64,000 nt of DNA, taken from NCBI RefSeq assembly GCF_049856295.1, contig NZ_JBNDMZ010000002.1:248001-312000 (forward strand), read 5' to 3'. The notes beneath the pieces were generated by a model. That model saw only the letters and a program-made list of their open reading frames with translations, ran no database searches and had not been told where the DNA came from. A program made the position numbers and the translations under genes. Of the stretch, positions 34,955 to 43,162 are shown one piece after another (position 1 is the stretch's first letter; each line of letters opens with the position of its first letter). Source of the DNA: JB111 sp049856295. Its GTDB lineage: Bacteria > Actinomycetota > Actinomycetes > Actinomycetales > Actinomycetaceae.

Positions 34955-36631
34955 ATGGAGACGCGTTCGGGAGGGCTCTCGGCGGACGGCGACCCACGTG
35001 GGGCACGCGGGTCGGAAGACCCTGCGCACGAGGAGCTCGGCGACACGGTGCGTCGGCCGGCTCCCGGCCGTTCCGAGCGGCCACCGGGCGCCACGACGAC
35101 GCCGCGATACACCGCGTCCGGCGAGCTGGGCTACGGCGGCGACGACGGGACGAGCTACCCCGGATCCTCCAGCCCCGTCCCCACCGGCGAGCACGTCGTC
35201 TCCGGCAGCTGGGGCGCGAGCCAGGTCGACGACGAGCCGGTCGAGACGACGACGGGCACCTACGCGGTCCAGGAGCCGGACGGCGGCTACGACGGGTACG
35301 CCGCAGTCGGTGCGGGCGCCTATCGCTCCGGCGGCGTCGACCCGTACGGCGGGCAGGCGGCGGACCCCCGGGCACCGATGTGGCAGCAGCCGCCCGCAGG
35401 GGGCGCGCCGAACGCGCCCGGTGAGCCGACCACCGACCCGTACGCCGGGCTCACGCCCTCCGGAAGCTTCGGTCACTCGGCCCACGCCGGACAGTCCGGG
35501 TACGGCCGGCCCGGGCAGGCGGGACACGGACCCCCCGGCGGTCCGGCGGGCCCAGGAGGTTACGGCGCACCGATCGGACCTGGTGGTCCGAGCGGTTACA
35601 CAGGGCCCGGTGGTCCGGCCGGCGCAGGCGGTCCGGTCGGCCCCGGTGGACCCGGCCACTCCGGTCGCGCGTACGCCGGCTACCCGCCGGGCGGCTCGGG
35701 CGGCAGCAGAGGACCGCTCATCGCCGTCGTGGCGGTCGTCGCGGTCGTCGTCCTCGCGCTCGCCGTCTTCGGGATCTCGCGGATCATGGACGGCGACGAT
35801 ACGGCGTCACCCGAGTCCGACAGTCCGTCCGTGGCCACGGGACCGTCGACGCCCGGTCCGAGCACCCCTGGACCGACCACGCCCGCCCCGACCACCCCGC
35901 CGCCCCCGGGCACCGAGGGCTCGGCCGGGGGTGACGGGGACGTCTCCGGGCTCGCCTACGTCGTCGACACCGCGGGCAACGACCTCGGTGCATCCCTGGA
36001 CGGGGCGTTCCCCCAGGACGGGCTCTACACGTCCACGCTCCGGATCACCGAGCGGACCCCGGTGGTCGTGGCCGCCTACTCGCCGGACATGGCCGACCTC
36101 GTCGTCACGATCGAGGGCAACGGCGTGAGCCACGAGCTGACCGACTCGACCGAGCCCATCACGTTCCTCGACTTCAGCGGGTATCCGTCGACGTCCGATC
36201 CCAGCGGGGCGTTCGTCCTCGAGCCCGGCGACTACGAGATGGTGGTGACGACCGAGGACGGCGACCCGGCGGCGTTCGAGCTCGGTGTCGCCTCGGGCGA
36301 CGGGACCTCGCTCGGCAACGGCGACGAGGTCGACGTCTCGGTGGAGGCCGGCGACGCGGTGCTCTACGCCGTCACGCTCGAGGAGGGGCAGGAGCTGACC
36401 GCCACCCTCGTGGGAGACAGCACGGACCCGATGCTGCTCGTGGTCGAGCCCGACGGCGACGTCCGGCGCAACGACGACTGGGACAGCTCGTCGGGCTACA
36501 CCGGTGAGGATCTCCCGAACTGGCTCGACTCGGCCCTCACCGTGTCCGGCGGGGCGGGGGAGTACGTCCTCATCGTCACCACCTACGCCGGCCTGGGCGG
36601 CGACATGGTCGCCCAGGTCACGATCGAGTAG
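34955..36631 (+). CDS. Membrane protein 2 of the DUF2510 cluster
   Basis: A 558-aa protein related to its neighbours by layout and C-domain (LRITERTPVVVAAYSPDMAD parallels VTERTGFLALAAYGEADPQI in copy 3), but it lacks the WYxDP...WDG DUF2510 motif. A long Gly/Pro/Tyr-rich cytoplasmic region precedes one TM (~250-272) and a PSTPGPTTPAPTTPP linker. The extracellular part holds two beta domains, the second ending GGAGEYVLIVTTYAGLGGD, like pre-peptidase C-terminal domains. It begins 19 nt after gene 1; no strong ribosome site. Confidence 0.75.
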   Translation: METRSGGLSADGDPRGARGSEDPAHEELGDTVRRPAPGRSERPPGATTTPRYTASGELGYGGDDGTSYPGSSSPVPTGEHVVSGSWGASQVDDEPVETTTGTYAVQEPDGGYDGYAAVGAGAYRSGGVDPYGGQAADPRAPMWQQPPAGGAPNAPGEPTTDPYAGLTPSGSFGHSAHAGQSGYGRPGQAGHGPPGGPAGPGGYGAPIGPGGPSGYTGPGGPAGAGGPVGPGGPGHSGRAYAGYPPGGSGGSRGPLIAVVAVVAVVVLALAVFGISRIMDGDDTASPESDSPSVATGPSTPGPSTPGPTTPAPTTPPPPGTEGSAGGDGDVSGLAYVVDTAGNDLGASLDGAFPQDGLYTSTLRITERTPVVVAAYSPDMADLVVTIEGNGVSHELTDSTEPITFLDFSGYPSTSDPSGAFVLEPGDYEMVVTTEDGDPAAFELGVASGDGTSLGNGDEVDVSVEAGDAVLYAVTLEEGQELTATLVGDSTDPMLLVVEPDGDVRRNDDWDSSSGYTGEDLPNWLDSALTVSGGAGEYVLIVTTYAGLGGDMVAQVTIE

Positions 36632-36780
36632 CCCACCGCGCCGCCCGTGTGTGAGTCTCACCGCCGTGGGGCGGTCTACCCGCCCGGAATGCCGGGGGAA
36701 CGCGCCGGTCGTGGCTACCCTCGACGAGTCCGGACGTCGCGGGAGGCCGCGTCGTCTCTTGCTCGTACCCGGAGGAATCG

Positions 36781-38505
36781 TTGAGCACCGTCGAGGCAGG
36801 TTGGTACTCGGACCCCTGGGAGGACGGCAAGATCCGCTTCTGGGACGGCGTGACCTGGACCGACGAGCAGTACGACGCCGAGGACTCCGAGTACGACGTG
36901 CACGGCGACGAGGATCCGACACCGCCGGTCGACCACACGGTCGCCCCGTCCTCGGTCCTGCGGTCCGGTCAGGCCTTCGGGTCCGTCCCGCCCGCTCAGG
37001 ACACACCGGCCGCCGACCAGGGCGTCCCACCGTCGGCGCCCTCCGCGCCGGGGTACGGGCAGATGCCGCCGTCCGCGCCCTCGGCGCCCGGCTACGGGCA
37101 GATGCCCCCGTCGGCCGCCTCGGCGCCCGGCTACGGGCAGATGCCGCCGTCGGCCGCCTCGGCGCCCGGCTACGGGCAGATGCCGCCGTCGGCCGCCTCG
37201 GCGCCCGGCTACGGGCAGATGCCCCCGTCCGCGCCCTCGGCGCCGGGTTACGGCGCGCCGGGATACGGCGCGCCGGGCCAGCCGACGGGCGGCACCCCCG
37301 GCTCCGTCAGCGGCTGGTCCGCGGGCTCCTCGGCCGAGGCCGGCTGGGCAGGTCAGACCGGCCCGGGCTTCTACGGACTGCCGGGCGCGGGCTCCCCGTC
37401 GTCGACCGGACCGGTCGCCGCCTCCGGGAACACCGCACCGTTCGGTGACGGGTACGGCGGCTACGCCGCGACCGGCGCGGGCTCCTACGCCTCCGGCGGG
37501 ACCGCGGCGTACCCCCAGGGTCCCGGCCAGCCGTGGGCCGGATCTCCCGAGAGTGCGGGCGGCTTCCCGCCCCAGGCCCCGGGCTTCGGCGGGTCGCCCC
37601 AGGCCGGTGGTTACGGAGGCCCACCGCAGGGAGGTGGGGGGTACGGGTCGGGCGCCAAGCGATCGGGCCTGTCGCCGCTCCTGGCGGGTGGCCTCGTCCT
37701 CGCGATCGTCGCGGTGCTCGGCGTCGGCGCCTACTTCATCTTCTTGTCCGGCGACGACGATCCGTCCGCCGGCGGTGGCGGGGGCGGCGGCTCGTCGCAG
37801 CCCGCACCTGGGCCCGCGCCCGCGGACGCTCTCACGCTCACCGACTCGTCCGGCGCCGAGGTGCCCGAGTCCGGCACCGTCACCGTGCCGGCCGACGGCG
37901 CGTGGACGGGAACCATCACGGTCACCGAGCGGACCGGCTTCCTCGCGCTCGCCGCGTACGGCGAGGCCGACCCGCAGATCGCGGTCTCGGGCGAAGGTGT
38001 CTCGGTGGAGGTCGACGATGTCGGGTCCGCCTCGCGCGACCTCGCACCCCTCGGCGGCGACTCCGGTCTCGACGCCGCCGTCGGTCTCGTGCTCGAGCCG
38101 GGGACCTACACGATCGAGGTCACCGACTGGCTCGGGAGGGACGCCGAGGTCCCGTTCCAGTTCCGCTCCGGGCTCCAGGGCACGCTCTCGAACGGCGCGC
38201 CGGTCGATGCGACCGTGGCGGCGAACGACGTCGTCCTCATGGCCACCGAGCCCGCGTCCTCCTCCGGGTCGGTCCACACCCTGCTGCAGGAGGGTTCCGA
38301 CCCGCAGCTCGTCGCCTTCCCGGCCGGTACCGGTGAGGCGCTCTACAACGACGACGGGCGGTCCCTCGCGCCCGCGGACATCGCCGACCAGATGTCGAGC
38401 CTGGACTCCTACATCGACATCTCCGCGAGCGAGCCGACCCTCGTCGTGCTGACGATGTGGCAGGAGCGGGCCGGCAGCGCGTCGGTGACCTACACCGACC
38501 AGTAG
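36781..38505 (+). CDS. DUF2510 membrane protein 3, TTG start
   Basis: A 574-aa protein. It starts at TTG 36781, 5 nt after an excellent GGAGG site. DUF2510 motif AGWYSDPWEDGKIRFWDGVT. A 13-residue unit (GYGQMPPSAASAP) repeated five times follows, then more Gly/Pro/Tyr-rich sequence. One TM is at ~299-321, then a Gly/Ser linker and an extracellular domain related to those of genes 1 and 2. Together the three genes are tandem paralogs with divergent repeat regions. Confidence 0.85.
   Translation: MSTVEAGWYSDPWEDGKIRFWDGVTWTDEQYDAEDSEYDVHGDEDPTPPVDHTVAPSSVLRSGQAFGSVPPAQDTPAADQGVPPSAPSAPGYGQMPPSAPSAPGYGQMPPSAASAPGYGQMPPSAASAPGYGQMPPSAASAPGYGQMPPSAPSAPGYGAPGYGAPGQPTGGTPGSVSGWSAGSSAEAGWAGQTGPGFYGLPGAGSPSSTGPVAASGNTAPFGDGYGGYAATGAGSYASGGTAAYPQGPGQPWAGSPESAGGFPPQAPGFGGSPQAGGYGGPPQGGGGYGSGAKRSGLSPLLAGGLVLAIVAVLGVGAYFIFLSGDDDPSAGGGGGGGSSQPAPGPAPADALTLTDSSGAEVPESGTVTVPADGAWTGTITVTERTGFLALAAYGEADPQIAVSGEGVSVEVDDVGSASRDLAPLGGDSGLDAAVGLVLEPGTYTIEVTDWLGRDAEVPFQFRSGLQGTLSNGAPVDATVAANDVVLMATEPASSSGSVHTLLQEGSDPQLVAFPAGTGEALYNDDGRSLAPADIADQMSSLDSYIDISASEPTLVVLTMWQERAGSASVTYTDQ
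37051..37245 (+). repeat. 39-bp coding tandem repeat, five units
   Basis: Units start at 37051, 37090, 37129, 37168 and 37207 and encode GYGQMPPSA(A/P)SAP. The central copies are almost identical at DNA level, a likely site of copy-number change. Confidence 0.9.
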
Positions 38506-38563
38506 CAGCCCCAGACGTCCGACCACCCCCACCGCGCGGTCACGGGGCGCAACGACCGCTCGG

Positions 38564-40087
38564 TCAGCCCGTGAGCTCACCGAGCCGGTAGGCCGTCCGG
38601 TGCCCCGAGTCCTCGCGGGTGATCTCCACCTCGACGAGCCCGTGCGCGTCGACGCGGTACTCCTCCGTCACCGTCGGCCCGTCGTCGATCCGCCGGACCG
38701 GTCGGGCGGCAAGGTCCCCGACGTCGAACAGCTCCGCCGAGTACGGCACGCGCACCTCGGCGAACGGCACGATGTCGCCGCGGGGGTGCCCGTCGTCGTC
38801 GATCGCGGAGTACTCGACGAACCGGAAGAACCCGATGTCGTGGGCGGCCCGGTAGGTCCGGCGTGCCACGACGCCGCCACCCGAGGGCAGGACGTCGTCC
38901 GGCGCGAGCACGGGGTCGAGCAGCGTGCCGCGCCCGTGGTCGGCCTCCCGGAAGACGCCGAAGCCACGGGAGAGCCGGTCGGTGAGCGAGTACCCCGAGT
39001 CGGGGTCCGCCGCGACGGCGAGCCCGATCGCCGTCGACGCCGACGGGTACGGGGAGCGGTGCACACGCCGTCCGTAGTGGCGCCGCAACAGCCGTGGCAC
39101 GAGGGGGAGCGACGTGGCGCCGCCGACGAGGTAGATGCCGGCGACGTCCGCGAGACCGGGTGCCGACTCGTCGTCGCCCCCGAGCAGCGGGGCCATCGCA
39201 GCGACCGTGCGTTCGACGAGCGGGGCCGCCGCCGCGTAGAGGTCGTCGACCGTGACGGAGACGGGGCGACCCTCGACGTCGAGAGCGAGGCGGCGCGACT
39301 GCGGGTGCACCGCCTCCTTCGCGACGCGTGCCTGCTCGAGGAGGTCGTCCGCGGCATCGGTGGAGCGTCCCTCGAGCTCGGCGGCGTCGGTCCCCGCGGC
39401 GCGCGCGGCGAGCTGGGCGAGCACGACGTCGACGTCGTCCCCGCCGACGTCGTTGAGACCGGCCGAGGCGAGCACGTCGTGGCTCGTCCCGTCCACGCTG
39501 ACCAGCGAGGCGTCGAAGGTGCCCCCGCCGAGGTCGTACACGAGGACCCGGGTGCGCCGGCTGGAGATGGTGCGGGTCTGCCGGTGCGTGTACTCGAACC
39601 CGGCGGCGGACGGCTCGTTGAGCACGGCCACGACGTCGAAGCCCGCCAGCCGGAACGCCTCCAGAGTGAGGTAGCGCTGGGCGGTGTGCGCGTGGGCGGG
39701 GACGCCGACGGCGACGCCGAGCGCGTCATCGAGGTCAGGGTCGGCGACGGACGAGCGGGTGCGGATCTCGGTGCGCAGCGCGTCGAGGAACGAGGTGAGG
39801 ACGTCGAGGATCGGGACGGTGCGCCGGCCGACGCGAACCTCGGAGCGGGCGCTGACGTCAGGCCGGGCGAGCACGCGCTTGACGGACCGCAGCAGAGGGG
39901 CGCCCGCGCGGTGCGCCTCCTCGGCCGCGAACCCGTGGACGAGACTCCCGTCGACGTACGCGCTGACCGACGGGACGTGGTCGTGCCAGTCGCCGTTCTG
40001 GTCCACGAAGGAGACAACCGGGTAGTTGCCCCGGTCGGCTGCGGCGACGATCGTGCGGGTGGTTCCGAGGTCGACCCCGAGGCGCAT
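38564..40087 (-). CDS. Hsp70-family ATPase-like protein
   Basis: A 507-aa protein. The actin-like nucleotide-binding domain of Hsp70 is evident: GVDLGTTRTIVA (phosphate 1), LNEPSAAGFEYTH (connect), VYDLGGGTFDASLVSVDG (phosphate 2), and YLVGGATSLPLVPRLLRRHY (adenosine). The C-terminal ~130 residues are a short beta-like region rather than the full DnaK substrate domain. It is therefore a divergent Hsp70 homologue, not DnaK. Client unknown. It converges on DUF2510 gene 3. Confidence 0.88.
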   Translation of the reverse strand: MRLGVDLGTTRTIVAAADRGNYPVVSFVDQNGDWHDHVPSVSAYVDGSLVHGFAAEEAHRAGAPLLRSVKRVLARPDVSARSEVRVGRRTVPILDVLTSFLDALRTEIRTRSSVADPDLDDALGVAVGVPAHAHTAQRYLTLEAFRLAGFDVVAVLNEPSAAGFEYTHRQTRTISSRRTRVLVYDLGGGTFDASLVSVDGTSHDVLASAGLNDVGGDDVDVVLAQLAARAAGTDAAELEGRSTDAADDLLEQARVAKEAVHPQSRRLALDVEGRPVSVTVDDLYAAAAPLVERTVAAMAPLLGGDDESAPGLADVAGIYLVGGATSLPLVPRLLRRHYGRRVHRSPYPSASTAIGLAVAADPDSGYSLTDRLSRGFGVFREADHGRGTLLDPVLAPDDVLPSGGGVVARRTYRAAHDIGFFRFVEYSAIDDDGHPRGDIVPFAEVRVPYSAELFDVGDLAARPVRRIDDGPTVTEEYRVDAHGLVEVEITREDSGHRTAYRLGELTG

Positions 40088-40149
40088 GCCTCGAGGCTAG
40101 CGGCACGGCCGCGGGGGCACGCCGAGCGTCCGGCGGGACCTGTGGTCGG

Positions 40150-40198
40150 GTGGCTCGTGGCTCGTGGCTCGTGGCTCGTGGCTCGTGGCTCGTGGCTC
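40150..40198. repeat. Heptamer repeat GTGGCTC x7
   Basis: Seven perfect tandem copies of GTGGCTC between the Hsp70-like gene and crcB. A perfect 7-bp array suggests slippage; it lies ~110 bp upstream of the crcB promoter. Confidence 0.95.
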
Positions 40199-40307
40199 GC
40201 GCCGGCGAGTGGAGCCGTGAGTGTGCGCGGGGGTCGGGACCGCCCGTGAGCCCGACCGAACGATGCCGGGGTGCGGGGTCGATGGTTCCCAGGTCTATCC
40301 TCGTCCG

Positions 40308-40787
40308 GTGCCTCCTGCGTCGTCGTCCCCGACCGGCACAGGACCCGTCCGCCCACGCCCCGAGCACCTGCAGCCCGGCCTCGTCGCGCTCGTGGTGCTG
40401 GGCGGCACGCTCGGCACGGCGGCCCGCGCCGGCATCGACGCGGTGCTCGGCGGCGCTCCCGGTGAGATGCCGTGGGCGACCGGTGCAGTCAACGTCGTCG
40501 GCGCCGCGATCCTCGGGGCGCTGCTCGCCCTGCTCACCACGGTCCCGGCCGGACCGGCGAGGCGCGCGCGGCTCCTCGTGGGGACCGGACTGCTGGGCGG
40601 ATTCACGACCTACTCTGCGCTGTCCCTCCAGACGGTCCAGCTGGCGCAGGCCGGTCGCGGCGTGGCGGCCCTGTTCTACGCGCTCGGGTCGGTCGCCCTC
40701 GGTGTCCTCGCCGCGTACCTCGCCCACGCCGGGGCGTTCCGGGCCGTACGGGCACGGCGGCGCGGTGCCTGCGGGGGAGCCGCATGA
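40308..40787 (+). CDS. crcB: Fluoride exporter CrcB/Fluc, subunit 1
   Basis: A 159-aa protein with four hydrophobic helices. AVNVVGAAILGALLALL and GTGLLGGFTTYSALSLQTVQ are CrcB hallmarks (the GGFTTYS motif lines the fluoride pore). GTG 40308 is chosen: TATCCT ends 6 nt upstream (leaderless pattern), and earlier in-frame codons encode non-family sequence. Paired with a second crcB, as in actinobacteria where Fluc is a heterodimer. The stop is the start of a triplicated 29-bp unit. Confidence 0.92.
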   Translation: MPPASSSPTGTGPVRPRPEHLQPGLVALVVLGGTLGTAARAGIDAVLGGAPGEMPWATGAVNVVGAAILGALLALLTTVPAGPARRARLLVGTGLLGGFTTYSALSLQTVQLAQAGRGVAALFYALGSVALGVLAAYLAHAGAFRAVRARRRGACGGAA

Positions 40788-40859
40788 GCCCAGCGACCTC
40801 TGGGGGAGCGGCATGAGACCGGCGACCTCTGGGGGAGCGGCATGAGCCCGCTGACCTGG
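40773..40859 (+). repeat. 29-bp triplication creating two chained minigenes
   Basis: Units at 40773, 40802 and 40831 each contain GGGGGAGC(C/G)GCATGAG, a ribosome site plus start. The crcB1 stop overlaps ATG 40784. That frame encodes M-S-P-A-T-S-G-G-A-A and stops at 40814-40816, overlapping ATG 40813. The second encodes M-R-P-A-T-S-G-G-A-A and stops overlapping the crcB2 ATG at 40842. Coupled reinitiation through both is possible. Confidence 0.85.
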
Positions 40860-41228
40860 CTGCTCGTCTCGGTGGCCGGCGGGCTGGGGGCCGGGTCGCG
40901 GTTCATGCTCGACGGCGCGCTCACCACCGCGCTACGCCCGTCCGTCCCCGTCGGGACCGTTGTCGTCAACCTCATCGGGTCGTTGCTGCTCGGCGTCGTC
41001 GTCGGCGTCGGAGCGGGCGGTTCCGGCGGAGGAAGCGGGTGGTCGCCGGAGCTGACGACAGTCGCCGGCACAGGCTTCCTCGGCGGGTTCACCACGTTCA
41101 GCACGGCGAGCGTCGACATCGTGCGCATGCTTTCCGCGCGCCGTCCGGTCACGGGCGCGGTGGTCTGCCTCGGCATGCTCGTCGGCGGCGTGGCGGCCGC
41201 GTGGTGCGGGTGGGAGCTCGCGCGCTGA
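40842..41228 (+). CDS. crcB: Fluoride exporter CrcB/Fluc, subunit 2
   Basis: A 128-aa membrane protein of four helices. GAGSRFMLDG, GTVVVNLIGSLLLGVVVG and GTGFLGGFTTFSTASVDIVR are CrcB motifs (GGFTTFS here, GGFTTYS in subunit 1). The ATG at 40842 has GGGGGAG upstream and overlaps the stop of the second minigene. Together with subunit 1 it should form a dual-topology fluoride channel. No fluoride riboswitch was recognised upstream. Confidence 0.93.
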   Translation: MSPLTWLLVSVAGGLGAGSRFMLDGALTTALRPSVPVGTVVVNLIGSLLLGVVVGVGAGGSGGGSGWSPELTTVAGTGFLGGFTTFSTASVDIVRMLSARRPVTGAVVCLGMLVGGVAAAWCGWELAR

Positions 41229-41326
41229 GTGGGCCGCCGCGTGGTGCGGGGTCGGTGCTCGCGTACTGGACAGATGGATGCTCGTGCACCGAGCGAACAC
41301 CCCGGCCCGATCCGACGGAGCCGGCG

Positions 41327-42820
41327 TCAGTAGTCGCCGACGAGCCGGGAGAGAGCCTCCGCCCGGTGCGGCTGGACCCAGGCGGCGTGGTTCGGGAGGT
41401 GCACGGTGGCGCGGTCCGGCGGGGTGAGCGCCTCGCAGAGACGGGCGACGGCGACGAGGTCGAGCAGGGCGCCCCACACGTCCGCCTCGACCCGGGTCCG
41501 ACGGCCCTTCAGCGTGAGGTCGATGCCGGCGGGAATCTCCCCGGACGCCTCGTACACGACCTGAGCGTCGGTCAGCCGGTCCCAGGTGCCGGCGGTGCGG
41601 GCGATCTCCCCGACCACCGCGATCCAGTCCTCCGAGGAGTCCGCCATCGTGTCCTCCGGCGGGAATCGGAACACGTTCGACCAGACCGGGATGTCACCGC
41701 GGACCGGGTGGTGGACGACGGCGTCGAGGAACGGGTCCCAGTCGGCAGGGTCGGCCACGGGGACGACGGCGTCCGCCACCTGATCGACGCTCAGCCTCGG
41801 GTCGAGCCGCAGGCCCGCCTCGACCAGGGCACTCACCCGTCGGCGCACGTCTCGACCTGCCTCGGGGTCGGAGCTCGCGGTGGCGCCGGGGATGTCGCCG
41901 TCGGGCGTGGTGGTCGGTCCGAGACCGTCGAGCGTGCTGGGTGTGGTCCCTGCCGCCGAGTCGTCCGCCGAGGCGTCCGACGTGGCACCCCGCGCGGCAT
42001 CGCTCGTCGCCAGGTCGAGCGCCGGGGCCCGTGACAGCCGGACGGCGATGGCTCGTGCCTCGCGCGCGTGCTCCTTGGGGACGAGCAGGCGCCGGTAGTC
42101 CGATCCGTGGCCGGCTCCGGAGCCCGAGCTGGATCCGGGCCCCGAGGTCGGGCCGGAGCTGTCGTCGTCCCGGTCGCCCGCTCCGGCGTCGTCCGGCGTC
42201 GACCGGAGGAGCGGGACGGCGACCAGGCGCGGCGGCACGAGCTGGGCGAGGAGCGCGTCGAGCACCGGCGCGAGCTCGCTGCCCTCGAGCGGGACGGTGA
42301 GCGGCGTGCCACCGAGCGCGACCGTCACCGAACCCTGGTCGCCGTCGAGGGTGGCCTCGACCTCGCCGACGTGTCCCGTCGCCCCGAGAGCTTCCTCGGC
42401 GCTGGCAAGCGTGCGGCGGACCGACGCCGCGGCGTCGTCGTCAGTGGCACCCGCTGGGAGGTGGGCGTCGCCGACGACGAGCTCGCGCACCGGCCGCTCC
42501 AGGGAGCGCCCCGCGCCGAGGAGAAGGAGCTGGAGGGGGAGCGGGGTAGGTCCCGTCGACGGGACCCGACGCCGAAGCTCGTCGACGTCGACCCCGTCGC
42601 GCAGGTGCAGGCCCAGCCCGGTCAGGGCGGCGAGCTGTCTGGTCAGCGGGGCGTCGTCGGGCAGGTCCACGGGCGAGGGGCCGGTCGACGCGGGAGAGCT
42701 GCGCGACTCGTGCCCGGGTCGGGCAGATCGGGCAGGTCTGGCAGGTCGGCCGGGCCGGCCCTGCTGCCCGGACGTGGCGCTGCGCCGGTCGTCGCCCGAT
42801 CGGCGGCTGAACGGCCACAT
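41327..42820 (-). CDS. Hypothetical protein, 497 aa
   Basis: A cytosolic-looking protein with no signal peptide. Residues 1-50 are basic and Pro/Ser-rich, and a Gly/Ser/Asp-rich linker occupies ~215-240. Another linker rich in Thr, Ser and Asp is at ~275-320. The C-terminal ~160 residues are the most ordered part (VWSNVFRFPPEDTMADSSED, then GEIARTAGTWDRLTDAQVVY). I do not recognise the family. ATG 42820 has GAGGAGG upstream, so it is a genuine gene. No functional context; neighbours are crcB and a secreted enzyme. Confidence 0.75.
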   Translation of the reverse strand: MWPFSRRSGDDRRSATSGQQGRPGRPARPARSARPGHESRSSPASTGPSPVDLPDDAPLTRQLAALTGLGLHLRDGVDVDELRRRVPSTGPTPLPLQLLLLGAGRSLERPVRELVVGDAHLPAGATDDDAAASVRRTLASAEEALGATGHVGEVEATLDGDQGSVTVALGGTPLTVPLEGSELAPVLDALLAQLVPPRLVAVPLLRSTPDDAGAGDRDDDSSGPTSGPGSSSGSGAGHGSDYRRLLVPKEHAREARAIAVRLSRAPALDLATSDAARGATSDASADDSAAGTTPSTLDGLGPTTTPDGDIPGATASSDPEAGRDVRRRVSALVEAGLRLDPRLSVDQVADAVVPVADPADWDPFLDAVVHHPVRGDIPVWSNVFRFPPEDTMADSSEDWIAVVGEIARTAGTWDRLTDAQVVYEASGEIPAGIDLTLKGRRTRVEADVWGALLDLVAVARLCEALTPPDRATVHLPNHAAWVQPHRAEALSRLVGDY

Positions 42821-42924
42821 GTGGGTCCTCCTCGTGTCGGTCCGCCCGCGGCGCAGGACGCGTCCCCTCCACGGTAGGTCACACCGTCGGGGTCGTCCCG
42901 CACAAAGCGCGAGTTCCTCGCGGC

Positions 42925-43117
42925 GAGTGCGGGGACTTCTCCTGACGAGTGCGGGGAGCCCTTGGCGAGTGAGCAGCTTTCCGCCTCACCATCACCCCCG
43001 TCGACGACGAAGCGGGCCCCGCACCCATCAGGATGCGGGGCCCGCTCACTGGTCGAACCGACAACCGCTCACTCGTCGATCAGCATGAGTGCGGGGATCC
43101 GGTCACGAGTGCGGGGA
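42925..43117. repeat. Dispersed GAGTGCGGGGA repeats, four copies
   Basis: Exact copies at 42925, 42947, 43087 and 43107. The last two are part of a 19-bp unit (GAGTGCGGGGATCCG-N-TCA) in tandem with 20-nt spacing. The 342-bp intergenic stretch 42821-43162 contains these, the hairpin at 43012-43045 and no gene. Confidence 0.8.
43012..43045 (-). terminator. Terminator hairpin
   Basis: GCGGGCCCCGCA (43012-43023) pairs perfectly with TGCGGGGCCCGC (43034-43045), loop 10 nt. It lies 118 nt downstream of the minus-strand gene ending at 43163 and upstream of the next minus-strand gene. No U-tract, as usual in high-GC actinobacteria. Confidence 0.75.
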
Positions 43118-43162
43118 TCCGCTCACCGACTGGTGGACGGATCCCCTCACTCGCCGATGGGG

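Noticed and set aside
32518..35112. 864-codon minus-strand frame opposite merR and the first DUF2510 gene
   Set aside because: Composition is Arg/Val/Asp-rich shadow sequence without domains. The plus-strand genes have recognisable motifs.
40150..40198. Heptamer array as CRISPR or replication iterons
   Set aside because: Units are only 7 bp with no spacers, and no replication gene or AT-rich region is nearby.
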